A stretch of DNA of 64,000 nucleotides from assembly GCA_012274445.1 (NCBI GenBank), contig JAAROD010000004.1, positions 2,852,001 to 2,916,000 on the forward strand. Direction: 5' to 3'. Both the position numbers and the translations under genes were made by a program. The DNA comes from Sclerotiophoma versabilis (Eukaryota; Ascomycota; Dothideomycetes; Pleosporales; Didymellaceae). The notes below the pieces were generated by a model. That model worked only from the letters and a program-made list of their open reading frames with translations. It was not told where the DNA came from and searched no databases. Below, piece after piece: positions 1-12,313 of this stretch. How positions within the stretch are numbered: position 1 is the first letter of the stretch; each line of letters starts with the position of its first letter.

Positions 1-1519
1 TTGCGAACAACCTCCATGTCTGGAGGGGGTAGTTGAGCGTGGAAAATAAGCTTTTGTAGGTCTGCTGGAAGTACACCGTCACGAAACAGTACGTAAAGGG
101 CAATAAGGCGCAGTCGATCCGCGGGTGTCACCGCCTCGTCGTCCAATGTCCGCACGACCTGATCGGCCATGTTCTTAGCCTTGCGATAGTCTTCATCAAG
201 CCCAGTGGCCAAACACTGCTCAACAGACGCCAAGTCGGGCAACTTGTGTTTTTGGAAGATGTCCATGCACTTCTCTGCCATGCCAAGATGCAGCGTGTAC
301 GACTCTTTCATCTCTTGAAACTGCGGTAGACCTGCAATCATGTCCTTGATTGCGTTCAGCCCATTCATCCCTGCTGCATTCTGAGCGTCCTGGTTTGTAA
401 AGTTTGGGTTGTCCGCGATGAACTTCTGGAAGTCGCTGATAAGCTTGTCCAATGTGTCTTTCATGTGGCGATGTCGGTTTTCGACCCAGATCTTGTCCCT
501 GTCGCTGATCTCCATCTCCTTTTCCTCGGCGTTAGGGTCATCCTCGTTCACTACAGCACGGTAGGTAATTTTGTCTGTGTCGTTGATTGGTAACAGATCC
601 AACGCCATAGCTTGGTATGTGAACTCGTGCAGGAAGGGGGCGCACAGGTCCATGGATCGGTCTGTGATATAGAGAGCACCACGTGGACGGTTTGATTGCG
701 GAGGAAAGTCCTGGTTGAATTGAGCGTACATGTCAAGCTTGTCTTGCACGAAGCGAGCGAGGTGGGAGCAGAGAACGCTAGCTTCGTGTGTAGGAGCTCG
801 TGGTCGGTAGTAACGAATGATGGGATATTCGCCCAGGGCAACGCAGACACCAGTGATCTGCAGATACAAGTCAGGACAAGCGTGCGTTGCGGATCTGTAG
901 ACGTACCTTCTCGGCCATTTCCTCCATGTGGCGTACAACCAGGTTGTTGCATTCCGGGTGGAAGAGGACTGGGAAGCTCCAGGGGTCCTTGAAGGTGACG
1001 AGGTGGGATTCCTGGGGGTGGTAGTCGAGGTGGACAGTCCTGAATGCCCTGATCTGCTCGCGTGCCATTTGCGAACGGTCGATGCGCTCCTTCAGCGGCG
1101 GAGGGAGCAGTGTGGTCCACACCAGGAAGAGGCCGCGGTATCGGCGCACGTCGAGCTCGGCCATGACGCAGTCGACGATGTGTGGCTTGGGGGTGAGGAT
1201 GTATATGGCGTCCATGTCGCGCTGGGTCTCGCGACGCTCCTCGAGGCGCTCGATGTTGGTGATGTTGGAGTTGAGGATGTCATCTTCCTTGACGACGTTG
1301 TCTATGAGCTTCTTCGAGTCTTCGTCGACGATGAGGACCTTCCACTGCAGGGCGCGTTAGTGCTGGTCAGAGGCAGGAGCGGGTATGCGCACGTCGCCGC
1401 GGGTCATCTGGCGGATGGTGTTGAGAATGACTGGACTACGTGTCAGCTGGTGCCCTAGGCAGCATGGGCGCAGCACACGGGGACGCACGCTCTCGCTGGA
1501 CATCAATCATGGACACCAT
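1..1519 (-). CDS. SEC1: Sec1-family (SM) syntaxin-binding protein, 3' part off the left edge
   Basis: SM protein that binds syntaxin/SNARE complexes and promotes fusion of secretory vesicles with the plasma membrane. Four exons can be read: 1519-1489, 1430-1393, 1344-907 and 857-1, joined by introns of 58, 48 and 49 nt with GTGCGT, GTGCGC and GTACGT donors. Joined, the N-terminus runs from an IDVQRE motif through VLIVDEDSKKLI and YILTPKPHIVDCVMAEL, which are typical of the Sec1 branch rather than Vps45 or Sly1. The last exon contains RLRLIALYVLFRDG, also a family hallmark. About 450 residues are inside the window, and roughly the C-terminal third of a normal ~700-residue protein is missing to the left. 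Two start codons are close together (1519 and 1510); the first is used here. The gene is divergent from SUV3 across 428 bp. Confidence 0.9.
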
Positions 1520-1947
1520 CTTGGCGGAGTGCGGCTGCCAGCGCCGGGAGGATGCAGAGCAGAACGGGAGGCGTCAGGAGCTGCAGAGCGGCAGAGTGGC
1601 AGAGCAGCGCTCTAGGGGTTGGGGTTGGGGTTGGGGTTGGGGTGCTTGCTGGCAAGAGCGGGCGCCGGAGTGCATGCGCGACGTCGACAGGAGTGGGGCT
1701 CGTCGCAGCTTGATGGTGTTGCAGGCAGAGCAGCAGAGGACGGACCCATGTCATCACGGCGAACCGCGGAGGTGACCGACTCGGGCTTGGCTCAACTTTT
1801 TGTGCATTGACGTCGTCGACTTGGCCGTTGGAACACCATATGGGAATAGCATACGGAAGTACGATACAGCAACACCACACGGCAGCACTATACAGCAACA
1901 CCGCACAGTGCACATAGGCAGCCCGACTGCAGCAGAGCTCCTTCTCG
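1520..1947. promoter_or_regulatory. Divergent SEC1/SUV3 intergenic region with a (GGGGTT)n tract
   Basis: This 428-bp region between two divergently transcribed housekeeping genes must hold both promoters. At 1615-1642 the plus strand is four GGGGTT units followed by GGGG, giving five G4 runs that could form a G-quadruplex. No clear TATA box was seen. Confidence 0.6.
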
Positions 1948-4343
1948 ATGCCTGCACCGCCCGCGCGGCGCAGCTCGTTGTGTATCTTCTGCACGTTCGC
2001 AACTCGTCCAGCGCGAGCGCAAGCGCAACGCCTTCTTCCCCGGATCCAGGTCGCATATAGGACCACTTCGAGCAGCAGTGGCAACAGACCCGCGAGACAC
2101 CCCAAAAGCGGATCGTTCAACCCTCTCAACTCAGGCAGGAGAGGCCCCCCCGGCAGGCCGCCCGCCGACACCGTTCGCACCACCGTCGATGAGAAGCTCA
2201 AGAAGCTGCAAGCCGAGTTCACCGCGCCAGCGTTCCTCGACAGTCTCCAGCTCAACCAAGAACAATTCGGAATAGAATGGCAACGGTTCGAGAGCTCGAT
2301 ACAGGCGTGGGTGAAGCAGGCTAGCAGAGAGTTGGTCGACTTGGTCCAACAGGCGAAACGAGGGAAGCTCACACTCGAGACACGGTTGCGATATCTCTTC
2401 TACGCGCAGACATGTGGCGGACGCTTCACGAACGCTGAATTGGAGAATCAGAAACAGGTAGCAGACCTGCGCTATCCCGCCGAATGGTATCCCGCCACAC
2501 GAGAGGTTCCCCGAGTCGTCCACATGCACGTCGGTCCCACCAACTCTGGCAAGACCTACCATGCCCTCCAACGCCTCGAAGCCGCCAAGTCTGGCATATA
2601 CCTTGGTCCCTTGCGGTTGCTCGCACACGAAGTCTTCACACGGCTGAACGCAAAGGGCAGGTCATGTGCTTTGGTTACTGGCGAGGAGCAGCGCCTGCCA
2701 GAGGGAGATGTACCGCCCATGTACAGCTGTACTGTCGAGATGGCCCCCTTGAACACCAAATTCGACGTTGCTGTTATCGACGAGATCCAGATGATCAACC
2801 ATCCAGAGCGAGGATGGGCATGGACACAAGCTTTCCTGGGCCTACAGGCGCGCGAAATACATCTCTGTGGTGAAGCGAGGACCGTCAACATTATGCGCGA
2901 GCTGTGCGCTCTTGTCGGCGATGAAGTGCACATCCACGAGTACGAACGTCTGACTCCTCTCCGAGTTCAATCGAGCAGCCTGCACGGCAAATTGAACAAA
3001 TTGGAGAAGGGCGATTGCTTGGTTGCTTTCACGGTAGTCGGAATTCATGCTCTGAGACGTGAGATCGAGAAGCAGACGGGCAAGAAATGTGCGATTGTCT
3101 ATGGCAGTCTGCCACCGGAGACAAGGGCGCAGCAAGCCAGACTGTTCAACGACCCAGACAATGAGTACGACTATCTTGTTGCCAGCGACGCTATTGGCAT
3201 GGGCCTGAACCTGTAAGTCAATCACTCTATGCGCTGTCAACAGCACTGATATTGTATAGCGCCATCAAGCGTGTCATCTTCGAGTCCACCATGAAGAGCG
3301 ATGGCACCAAATACGTACCTCTACAGATATCAGAGATCAAGCAAATCGCCGGTCGCGCCGGTCGCTACAAGACCGCTGCAGACGCAGTAAGTGACAACAC
3401 ACCCAAAGCCGATGAAGAAACCACGGCTGCGGTGAAGAAAGAAAAGACCGTAGGATGGTGTACAACGCTCGACCAGATCGATCTTGACGTTCTGAAAGAG
3501 GGCATGAGTCGCGAACCCGAGCCAATCCAGACCGCTGGTCTGTTCCCTCCTTCGCTCATTGTTGAGCGCTTCGCCAATTACTTCCCGCCCGGGACGCCTT
3601 TCAGCTACATCCTCCTTCGCCTCCACGAAATTTCTGTGACCCACCCACGTTTCCACCTTTGCGGTCTGAAAGAACAACTTGCTATTGCCGACGCAATTCA
3701 CACGATCAAAGGTCTGAGTATCCAGGATCGCATCATGATCACGTCCGCACCATGCAACATGCGCGACTCGGCAGCAAAGAATTTTTTGCGTACCCTCGCA
3801 GAATGCATTGCGGAGGGCAAGTCGGGCAATCTGCTCGAATTGCCCAACTTGCCTCTCAACGTCATGGACGAGCCAGCCAAGGGTGACCGAACCTATCTCT
3901 ACTCTTTGGAGCAGCTTCACAAGATGGTGGTCTTATACCTTTGGCTTAGCTATCGCTTCCCCAATGTCTTCACCACACGATCGCTCGCTGTATACACCAA
4001 GAAGTTGCTCGAAGACCAGATCGAGAGCACTCTCACTCAGTTCTCGCACACAGAGCTCAGACTTCGACAGAAGGAGAAGCGCGAGCGCGATAGGCTGAAG
4101 AGGGAAAAGGAGGCCAAGGAGGCGGTCAAGGAGCTGGAGGGAGAGATACCTGCCCCACCTGGCATGCCTGAGGAAGCCAGGGACATCTTGAACGACAAGC
4201 GCGCTTTTGTGGATGCATCTCCGGCGACCGATGATGTTGACGAATATCCCGAGGAGCCTGTTGACGAGCCTGGGAAGACTGACAAACTCGATACCGTACC
4301 CGAGGACGCTGGGGTCGACAAGCAACGTTCAGCGAATCTATAA
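1948..4343 (+). CDS. SUV3: Mitochondrial ATP-dependent RNA helicase SUV3
   Basis: DExH-box RNA helicase of the mitochondrial degradosome, which unwinds RNA for the exonuclease Dss1 in RNA turnover and intron decay. Two exons, 1948-3212 and 3260-4343, join through a 47-nt intron (GTAAGT...TAG) and give 782 residues. The N-terminus is rich in Arg, Ala and Ser, as in a matrix-targeting presequence. Walker A is GPTNSGKT at residues 196-203, and the DEIQ box is at 278-281. The C-terminal helicase lobe spans the intron and carries a QIAGRAGRY motif VI. An acidic, Lys-rich tail follows the helicase C-terminal region. A stretch rich in K, E and R near the end (KEKRERDRLKREKEAKE) looks like a coiled coil. 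Start chosen as the first in-frame ATG before the presequence. Confidence 0.93.
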
Positions 4344-4841
4344 GACGCGCACCGAAGGCTCATTTTTCCTACTACTACACTTTGATTGCATATCTGTAGC
4401 ATTTGCTGGCGCATCAAGAAGTGCTTGGGTATACACCTGGCGTAGATCTGTATAACCACTGTAACTATGTACAATACTATATACCCCGGCTGAAGACGGC
4501 GAATGTAACACTACGGTCTTTATACGACCACCAGGAACCTGCAGGATATTTTGTTTGAATATGCGTCAAGTTTCGAATTCCCCAAGTCTTGAATGCTCCA
4601 AAGTTTGCCCAAGCTTCAGTGACGTCTGAGGCGGCCATGTGCAGGGTCAGTGTTAGCGCCGGGCTTCGCGAGATGAGATGCTTGGCCCCTGCTCGGAAGC
4701 GCCGGACAGAATTGCATCCCCGAACCACTCTCACCAAACACCGACTCCTCGCGCCCTCGAACACACTCTGCTGTCTTACCAGAGCATCGCCTACCCGTCT
4801 CCTTAGACCAGTCGCGCCGCCCGTCGCCGCGCATCGCAGCC

Positions 4842-5902
4842 ATGATGGCGCCCGCCCACATCCTCGAGATCCCGCGCCCCCGGGTATGTCATCACGCGTA
4901 CCTCTAGGCACAACACCAGCTACAGGCACGGAATGTACTGACGAGGCACTGCAGACGTTCCTCCAGAGGATGTCCTTGCGCACCGGCGCCGAGATCATCA
5001 CCTACCTGCAAGTCATCAACAAAGTCTCCGGCCTCTACGGTCTCCTGGCCATCATCACTGGCGCATCCATCGACGGCTTCCAGCTATCCATGTACATCTA
5101 CTCCACCCTTGCCCTCTTCGCCACATGCTTTCTCTACAGGCACATCCGGTTACAGAGCCCCTTTGAGACCGTACTGCTCGCCCACCTCTACGCCCTCGAC
5201 TCGGTCGTCAACGCTCTGTATACAGCCTTCTTTGGCATTGCCTGGTTCTACACACTCGCCGCACACCCTGACGAGGGCTCTGCCATTCCCGGCCAGCACG
5301 GCATCTCCGACAACTCTGGCTTCACAAGCCCCAAGCACAACGTCTCTGAAGTCAACGTCATTGCCGCCCCTACAGGAGGCGTCACAGGAGGCCAGACCGC
5401 TGTGGCTGGAGGCGTTCCCCAGGACGGCGCACCTGGCGTTGGTGCTGGTCTTGGAAACGCTGTCTTCCAGAGCGGCAGCATCATGAGCATCTCCCTCATC
5501 TCCGGCTTCTGGGCCCTGCGCGTCTACTTCGTCTTCATCATGCTGGCTTTTGCCCGTCAATGTCTGCGCCAACACATCGCCGCTAACGCTGCCTCTGCTG
5601 GATGGTACAGCTCGAACGACATGCAGACCACCGCGAACGACCTCGCTGAGAATCCCTTCCTCGAGGGCAAGGCCCAGGGTGACGGCTGGAAGGGCAAACT
5701 CGGCCGCGTCATGCTTAGTGGTGCACCCAGGTATTGGCTTGGTGCTGCCGGCGAGCACGAGTGGCAGCACTCTGTTGGCGGCAAATTCAGGAAGAACACA
5801 CAGCTCGAGCAGCCAGTTGGATTCAGCGAGCGCGAGAGGAGACGCAGGAGTGGTACCGGTCCGCCAGTACCGCAGCTGGCCAACCTACAGATTGTACGAT
5901 AG
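4842..5902 (+). CDS. KEI1: Inositolphosphorylceramide synthase subunit Kei1
   Basis: Golgi membrane subunit that in yeast is essential for Aur1, the enzyme adding phosphoinositol to ceramide. Exon 1 (4842-4883) ends PRPR and joins, through a GTATGT...GCAG intron of 71 nt, to exon 2 (4955-5902), which begins TFLQRMSLRTGAEIITYLQV, a Kei1-family hallmark. The spliced protein has 329 residues. Several hydrophobic segments are visible: around KVSGLYGLLAIITG, around YSTLALFATCFLY, around TAFFGIAWFY, and one after a Gly-rich loop (FWALRVYFVFIMLAFARQ). The loop between them is long and rich in Gly, Ala and Val, and the tail is basic (RERRRRSG). An unspliced reading from 4589 is open but lacks the conserved N-terminus, so the spliced model is preferred. 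Yeast Kei1 is processed by Kex2; I did not identify a site here. Confidence 0.85.
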
Positions 5903-6778
5903 ACTCGCATCTGCAGAACGACTCAATCCTGGAGTGGACAGACGTAGCGAAGGTTTGGTAACGATTGATGACCAAGCAGTATTTAATGACGACTTAATAA
6001 GTCAGTACCGGCGCGACTGACTGCAGACACATATTTGTATCATATTTATCAGAAAGAGCTTGGGACCTCAAAAAAAGAGGCGTGCTACTCCATGGATGGA
6101 AAGACCATTTCTTTCTTCATTCTACATATTCTCTTACAGCGAGCACAACGTTCGGCAGTCGTTCTGACGCCGACACACGCGAATCATATCACTAAACATC
6201 TTATCTACATTTTCTACCGTCATTTTTTCGGTCTTCACATGTCGGATACTCGATGCGACACCAGCATCCAGAAGCTCTGCCGAGCACGCCAACCCCACTT
6301 GGTTAGCGCATGTGAATCATGTGAATGTTTCAGACCACCGCCCAGCCCTGACCGCTGTGCGCCGTTGCATCTCACCGCCACCATCGCTGACACGGCCGCG
6401 TGCCTGGTCGTAGGGCACTAGTCTTACTAGCCACGTGTGACTGTACCCATGGCATTGTCATCTGTCAGGGTCCTGAACTTGGCCGACATGATACAAGACG
6501 GCGCTGGCACCATTGGGCGCGCGAACTCGGTTGGTTTTCGTCGCACTTTGAACTTGGTTTGAAACCGCCCAAAGTTAGTTGTGAAAACCATAGACCGGAA
6601 TTCGGTCTCTCATATCAGAGCCGTTTGACGCCATCACCCCAGATTACTCCAGACCACCACTCTTCGCCAGCGCCGTCCCAATTCCTTTACACATATGCCA
6701 TCACCAGGCTCAATTACCGGGTACTGAAAAAGCGGTCACATACAGACCAAAGAAAGACCTAGGCAACAACCACCGAAC
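5903..6778. other. Intergenic, no gene recognised
   Basis: Between KEI1 and the F-box gene. Short open frames on the plus strand (6035-6421, 6400-6762) show no recognisable motif or codon pattern and are probably chance. The last 200 bp should hold the F-box gene's promoter. Confidence 0.6.
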
Positions 6779-8083
6779 ATGGGATTCTTCCACCTACATC
6801 GCACAACTAGCTCCTCTTCCTCCCGCTCAACATCTTCATCACTCTTTTCAGCATCGAACCATACCACACCGCGAACCAGTGCTGAATTTGATGACTACAT
6901 GACTGCCACTCTGAAGCCTCAGTTTGCTTCCCCCAGGGCTCCTTTGCTGGACCTTCCTTTCGAGATCCTGCAGCACATCGCTTCTTATCTCGATGACAAA
7001 TCGGCAGCCACCTTCAGTCTGTCGAATAGACAGATCTGCTACACGATCGGCACGCACCGTCTCTCAGCATACATCACCTCATCCCCGTCACGCTTTGATG
7101 CACGTGACCGCCTAGAAGAAACCATCGAACGCGCACTCCCTGGATCCTGGCACTGCGCCTGGTGCAACAAGTTCCACGCATGGATGGTGAACGACGGCCC
7201 TGCATCGCGATCTCAGACCCTCCAGAGCCCGTGTGCGGAGTACAACAGCTACCTCTCTGACGATATGAGGTACACGCTCAGGTATCACCATGTCCGTCTC
7301 GCACTTACACGGCACAAGTACGGCGCAGCACACGGCCTGGATCTTTCTTGCTTCTCACAAAGCGGTAGTAGAAGTATATCGCTCTTCAAGACGCCTGTGC
7401 AGACGTCCATTACGCACGAAGCGAAGATCAAAGAGGGGAGCTTCTTATTACATACGAATTATTCCGTCCTCTTACCCAGTTGGGCAGCGCAGCACAAGAA
7501 TCTCATCGGACATCTCTGGCCGCTCCTTCCGCCCATGCTCACACAGCACCGGGCGAGCGAATACGGGCACAGTGGCTTGATGGCTGCACTTGACAACGTC
7601 GTCCGGCGTGGTTGGAGGGTGCTGGGCGCCCAGAGTTGTTCGGACTGTGCTACAGATTGGTCGGTTACAGCGTTTGCCATCCCGCGGAGCGTTGCAGGCG
7701 AATTCGTAAGACTGAATGTGCAAACGTGGCGGGATCTAGGGACGGGAAAGAGCCCATTTGACACGCACTGGAGAGCACATGGACCGTACATCGCTGGCAC
7801 GGAAGAGTCATGCGTGCGCGAGGAAGTAAAGAGGGAGAAAGGCAGCATCAGACAAGTATTCGAGGGGCCACATTCCAAACAGAACTGGAACGAAGCCGAG
7901 GGAACCGAAGGAACCGAAGGCACGGAGGGACTGGGGAACGAAGCGACCAAATGGGAGAGACTAGCCTACTTATGGCAGCTCGATAAGAAGAGGGAAGAAG
8001 AAAAAGACCAAGAAAAAGAATGGAGGGCTATTTGGAAATACATCGAACGGCGGGCTGGCATGGAGGCTGGGGAATCCCACTGA
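6779..8083 (+). CDS. F-box protein with a CxxC pair, fungal lineage-specific family
   Basis: Single-exon gene for 434 residues. After a Ser-rich N-terminus, residues about 57-90 (LLDLPFEILQHIASYL...) form an F-box, the Skp1-binding motif of SCF ubiquitin ligases. A CAWC motif (HCAWCNKFH) lies about 45 residues further on, and a second Cys pair (CSDCATDW) about residue 285. The C-terminus has an acidic KE-rich stretch and a short GTE tandem repeat encoded by near-identical 9-bp units. The same architecture (F-box, CxxC followed by LH or FH, a later C-x2-C-x-DW/DY, a SPxD segment) is seen in the gene at 40535-41704, so the two belong to one family. The substrate is unknown. Start is the first ATG, with no upstream in-frame alternative. 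Confidence 0.8.
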   Translation: MGFFHLHRTTSSSSSRSTSSSLFSASNHTTPRTSAEFDDYMTATLKPQFASPRAPLLDLPFEILQHIASYLDDKSAATFSLSNRQICYTIGTHRLSAYITSSPSRFDARDRLEETIERALPGSWHCAWCNKFHAWMVNDGPASRSQTLQSPCAEYNSYLSDDMRYTLRYHHVRLALTRHKYGAAHGLDLSCFSQSGSRSISLFKTPVQTSITHEAKIKEGSFLLHTNYSVLLPSWAAQHKNLIGHLWPLLPPMLTQHRASEYGHSGLMAALDNVVRRGWRVLGAQSCSDCATDWSVTAFAIPRSVAGEFVRLNVQTWRDLGTGKSPFDTHWRAHGPYIAGTEESCVREEVKREKGSIRQVFEGPHSKQNWNEAEGTEGTEGTEGLGNEATKWERLAYLWQLDKKREEEKDQEKEWRAIWKYIERRAGMEAGESH

Positions 8084-8592
8084 ATCTTGGATTCGATTAC
8101 GGATCACTACAATGCTATTGTGCAGGCACACTGATTTTCTTTGCATAGAAACTGCGTAGAAGCTGCGCTGAAGTCGCGGTTTACATCGCTAGGTCTTGAG
8201 ATTCTGTCTTTTGAAACCAATACCATTAGATTTTCTTTCTTTTTTTCTTTCGTTCAAAGTATATTTACCATCGTCTGACGGCGTGTATAATAATGATTCG
8301 TGCAACATGCGCATATCCACGCACCTGCTACGCGAGCTGGTGATACATGGCGGGGCATGTGATAGTACCTCACGGGTAATGGCACTTGACGGGTGATAGC
8401 AGCTGACAGGCGTTAGCAAAGGAATGGAAAGGCAGAAGCAGAGGTAGAAGCCACGTGACTTGATAGTGTGGATATGGCACTATAATCTCATATATTATAC
8501 AATATACACAATGTGTTGTATACGTGATGCATGCATGCATAGCACTGATGAAAAATTGGAATGTACGCTAAGATTGCGTTCATGAGTCTGAC

Positions 8593-8652
8593 GTACATCG
8601 AGATACATCGAGATACATCGAGATACATCGAGATACATCAAGGTACGTCGAG
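8593..8652. repeat. 10-bp tandem repeat (acatcgagat)n
   Basis: Four exact copies of acatcgagat are followed by two diverged copies. The unit length is not a multiple of three and the tract lies in non-coding DNA. Confidence 0.9.
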
Positions 8653-9900
8653 GGCACATAGACTTCCTCGATGCATTCCGCGGGTAGGAGGGTCACACGT
8701 CCTAACCTTGATGCATGCAAACATTCAAAGACGGTGTTTATAGAGCAGACAAGCCTCTCATTACTTCTACTCCTTGTCAACGCCACATCGCCTGCACTAT
8801 GGATTTATTATTCAGTGCATTTTTAATTACATCACAGCGCGCTGTGTAGCCACCGATACGTCCAGTATCTTATGGTAGAGCTGTGTAAATTAAAATAGAG
8901 GTAACAGTAGTAAGAAACTAGCAATAGAAACTATAGTCTATAAGCACACTACTACACTAACGAGAAGGATACTGTAGGTAGAGATAGAGTTGCGTTCTGC
9001 AGATCTAACAATCTATATAGTTTATTCCTATGTATGTAGCACTACGTATTAGGCTGCTTTAATAGATAATATAGCTGCTAGAAGCGCAATAGCAGTTAAC
9101 ACAATAAATAGTTTAAGTTATGTATATATATAGGCATCGCGCTTAAGGGATTTGTTGGAATTGTTCTGTTAACAATTGCAATATGCCTTCTTTGTCCGTG
9201 CTGGCGTGGGTAACTTGATTTCTCGCATACTACTGCGCTAGAGTCTAGAGATGACCGGACACTCAAGGGGGTATGGAAATTTGTTGCGAAGGAAATAGCG
9301 TGCAGACGTGGTTGGAGTGTTGCGGCTGCTGGAGGCGGATGCAAATGATGCCCTTGCAATTCCAGGACCGTTTGTCGAGCTTGAGAGGACTTCGTTGCCA
9401 CGGAAATTTGGTACATGTACCTTGATTTAGGTCAGTGAATCATGGCTATCGTAGCGTGTGTGAGCTACGTTGGAATCTGTGCGAGAAGAAGCAAAGAAAA
9501 CTTGAGGGCCTTATTAACGGCTGCTCTGTCATGCTCAAAAAGAGAGTCCACGAGGTTGGGGGCTACAAACTTGAGGATTCTTCGAACAGCCTTGAAGTGT
9601 CGGCTTTGTAGCCAGCAAGATATTGCCTGCTCATACCGACACTTCCAGCCACATAGTAGAAGCTAGCAGAGTACAATGTCTTCGATGTGACGATCTTGTG
9701 CAACCCCGTTCCACATAGGAATCCACCCAATGCCGTGTCTAAATTGCAGTCCGTCTCTTTCGCCAAGCAACATGATGTTGACTCATGGAAGCCTATTTGT
9801 AATCTCTACTATACTTTTTATCTCTCTTGCTTTTATACTCCTTATTTTTATTGCTGCTATACTCTTCGTCGCCTTCTCTGACTTCTGATATATCACCTGG

Positions 9901-10381
9901 TCACCTACCAAAGACTGGTTTTGGGTTTTTGAAGGCTGCAGGGAAGCAAGCTTTAGGAACATGTTGAAAACTAACCGATATCCCTATTGCTTTGAATCTC
10001 TGAGCAAGAAGAGCATGTTGCATGGTTGAATTATGCAAGGCTGGTGAAGGCATTAGCAACCCAATATGTTTTCCGACCAAATTCAAGACATTGTAGAAGC
10101 TATCGCCCTCGAAATCCTTGCACGGTCTTTGCTGGTAATCCTCGGGCGGGAGGATATCAAGCGATAATGCTATGGATGGATTGCCAACGCCGCTTCTTGT
10201 TCTGCCCGATTTGAGCTTTGCTCGATCCGCCTGCATGCAGTTCGCCGAAGTTGGGGTACGGGGCAGACATATTGCTGGGGATGTAGGGTGGCGAGAAGGG
10301 GAGTGAAGTGGAGAAGGGAAAGCGTTCAACTGGGACAGCGGGGGGGGGGGGGGGGGTCATAGGTAGCTGAGACGCAGGCAA
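9901..10381 (-). pseudogene. Possible degraded protein-coding relic, unknown
   Basis: On the minus strand two overlapping open frames look partly coding. One begins MPASQLPM and runs through a Pro-rich segment encoded by a 17-base C run; the other contains LDILPPEDYQQRP and ends AFKNPKPVFGR. They are in different frames, as if a small indel, perhaps slippage in the homopolymer, broke one gene. I recognise no family. It may equally be chance. Confidence 0.25.
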
Positions 10382-11060
10382 ACGGTCACATCCACGTGCA
10401 CGAGGTATTGCGCAGGTCTACTGGCTGCTACCTAGTGATATGGAGAAACTGTGGTCGCTAGGAATCTGAATCAGGATACTGGCTCGGCGTTCCATGGTAC
10501 CCTGGAAGATCTGGATTCGATTCCAGGAATCGTCTCTTAACCAAGGCGCAGTTTTTTCATGAACCATACAGGAATCTGGCGAGAAACTGCAAACTCCAAT
10601 CAATTCTACACCTGTCCGCAATCCAACCGCCTGCCCAATCCGTTTGTTTCGCCTTCCCCTGATACTTGATGGCTAATCACCAGGTGACAGGGATAGGCAA
10701 CCTTGCATATGACGCATATGAGCAAACGCTGTTTTATTTCAGGAAGTCTTCAGCGGTTTCCGATGTTCATTAGGTTACGAGGGCTTCGTGGCTGGGATAT
10801 AAACTACGGTGAGTCAGCCCTGCATCAGCAACTTGAAAAGTCGTTCAACGAGTTGCTGAACTTGTATAAGCCTCATAGCTACAGCTTGAGCTAATTTGAC
10901 ACCTGAAATAGGAAATTTGCAAAGTTAACAATTGTCATGTTGGATGTTGGCCGTGTAGGTGTGCGCAGCCTGGAAGCGGTGACGTCTAACGTTCTCCTTA
11001 TCTTATCGCCCTCCCACAATTTCTCGAACTTCCCCACCACCAATACACTTCCACCACACA

Positions 11061-12309
11061 ATGGCGTTCCGCAAGCGCAATATTGCGCTCTCACGCACTC
11101 CAGCAGATGGCGACGCGATACCCACATCTCCCGCACCAGCCGCGGCACCTCCAGCGCCTACACCGATCGGTGTGCGCCCTTCACCTATAGATGGCCGCCC
11201 CACCACCTCTACAGGCACACCTTCGCTGGATGGCATTTTAGCAGGGCATGCTGGGCTACCGCTAGGTAATTCGATTTTGATCGAGGAGAGTGGAACCACA
11301 GACTATGCCGGTGCATTGCTGCGCTTCTACGCCGCAGAGGGCGTGGTCCAAGGTCACAAGGTACATGTCGTAGGCATGGGTGAGGTATGGGGTCGTGAGC
11401 TACCAGGGATATCAGAGGGCAAGGGAGATGAGAAGAGAAGAGAGAGCAAAGAGCGGGCAGAAAAAATGAAGATTGCATGGCGGTATGAAGGGCTGGGACA
11501 GTTTGAGAGTGCGAGAGGTGCGTGTTGTGTACTTAGCTCAATGCAATACTTTCAACCGATTCATCTGACTGGAAGTGACAGGTCCACAGAAAGTGCAGAC
11601 ACAGGGCGAGAATGCAGAGGAGGTGGTGTTTTGCCATACATTCGATCTGGCGAAACGACTGACGCTGCCTGTGGGGACGGCTATGAATTACATTGCGATA
11701 CCACGAACGACACCCTCGTCGACATCGCCATTCATGTCGATATTGCAGAGTGTACAGAAACAGCTTGCTTCAACGCCGGCCCACACGATACACCGCCTCG
11801 TCATACCATCTCTCCTCTCGCCAGCACTATATCCTCCTACGTCTTCGCATCCCAACTCGATACTCCAATTTCTGCACGCGCTCCGTGCATTACTGCGGCA
11901 ATACCCCACAAGGCTCACAGCTATCCTCACACTGCCACTGTCCCTATACCCTCGTTCGTCAGGCCTTGTGCGCTGGATGGAAATCCTCTCCGACGGTGTC
12001 CTTGAGCTTGCGCCCTTTCCATATTCGCATGCGCAAATGCTTGCGCAATCGGCCGGCACAACTAAGGACGAAGAGAAACCGCAGGGTATGTTCGCGGTGC
12101 ATAAGCTTCCCGTATACCACGAGAAGGGAGGTGGTGGAGGAGCAGAGGATCTGGGTGAAGACATGGCCTTTACACTTTCGAGGCGGAAGTTTGTGATTGC
12201 GAAGTTCAGTCTGCCGCCACTCGAGGGAGATACTGAGGCGCAGGAGGCTGCTGTGAGGGAGGCAGCTGGTGGAAGTGCGATGCCGAAGAAGGCAGATCTT
12301 GAATTCTGA
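11061..12309 (+). CDS. ELP4: Elongator complex subunit 4 (PAXNEB family)
   Basis: Elp4 forms the RecA-like Elp4-Elp5-Elp6 ring of Elongator, which is needed for wobble-uridine modification of tRNA. Two exons, 11061-11517 and 11582-12309, join through a 64-nt intron (GTGCGT...ACAG) and give 394 residues. Family features include the N-terminal basic MAFRKRN, the segment STGTPSLDGILAGHAGLPLG followed by ILIEESGTTDYAGALLRFYAAEG, and VHVVGMGEVWGRELP. The second exon carries HTFDLAKRL. The C-terminus has SRRKFVIAKFSLPPLEGD, also conserved. The stop lies 4 bp from the stop of the convergent small membrane gene. Confidence 0.92.
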
Positions 12310-12313
12310 AGGC

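Larger units (their letters stand above)
8084..11060. other. Three-kilobase gene-poor stretch with repeats
   Basis: No convincing gene. It contains a 10-bp minisatellite at 8593-8652, an AT-rich block at about 8800-9120, and a 17-base G run at 10340-10356. A weak possible coding relic on the minus strand at 9901-10381 is listed separately. The end nearest ELP4 should contain its promoter. Confidence 0.6.

Noticed and set aside
1615..1642. Interstitial telomere
   Set aside because: The unit is GGGGTT, whereas filamentous ascomycetes use TTAGGG.
1503..2372. Large minus-strand open frame of 289 codons
   Set aside because: It is antisense to SUV3 exon 1 and crosses the divergent promoter; composition is low-complexity and no motif is seen.
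4589..4841. Upstream extension of the KEI1 reading frame
   Set aside because: The frame is open, but the spliced start at 4842 gives the conserved PRPR-TFLQRMSLRTGAE junction, which the unspliced reading lacks.
8593..8652. CRISPR-like array
   Set aside because: It is a simple 10-bp tandem repeat without spacers, in a eukaryotic genome.
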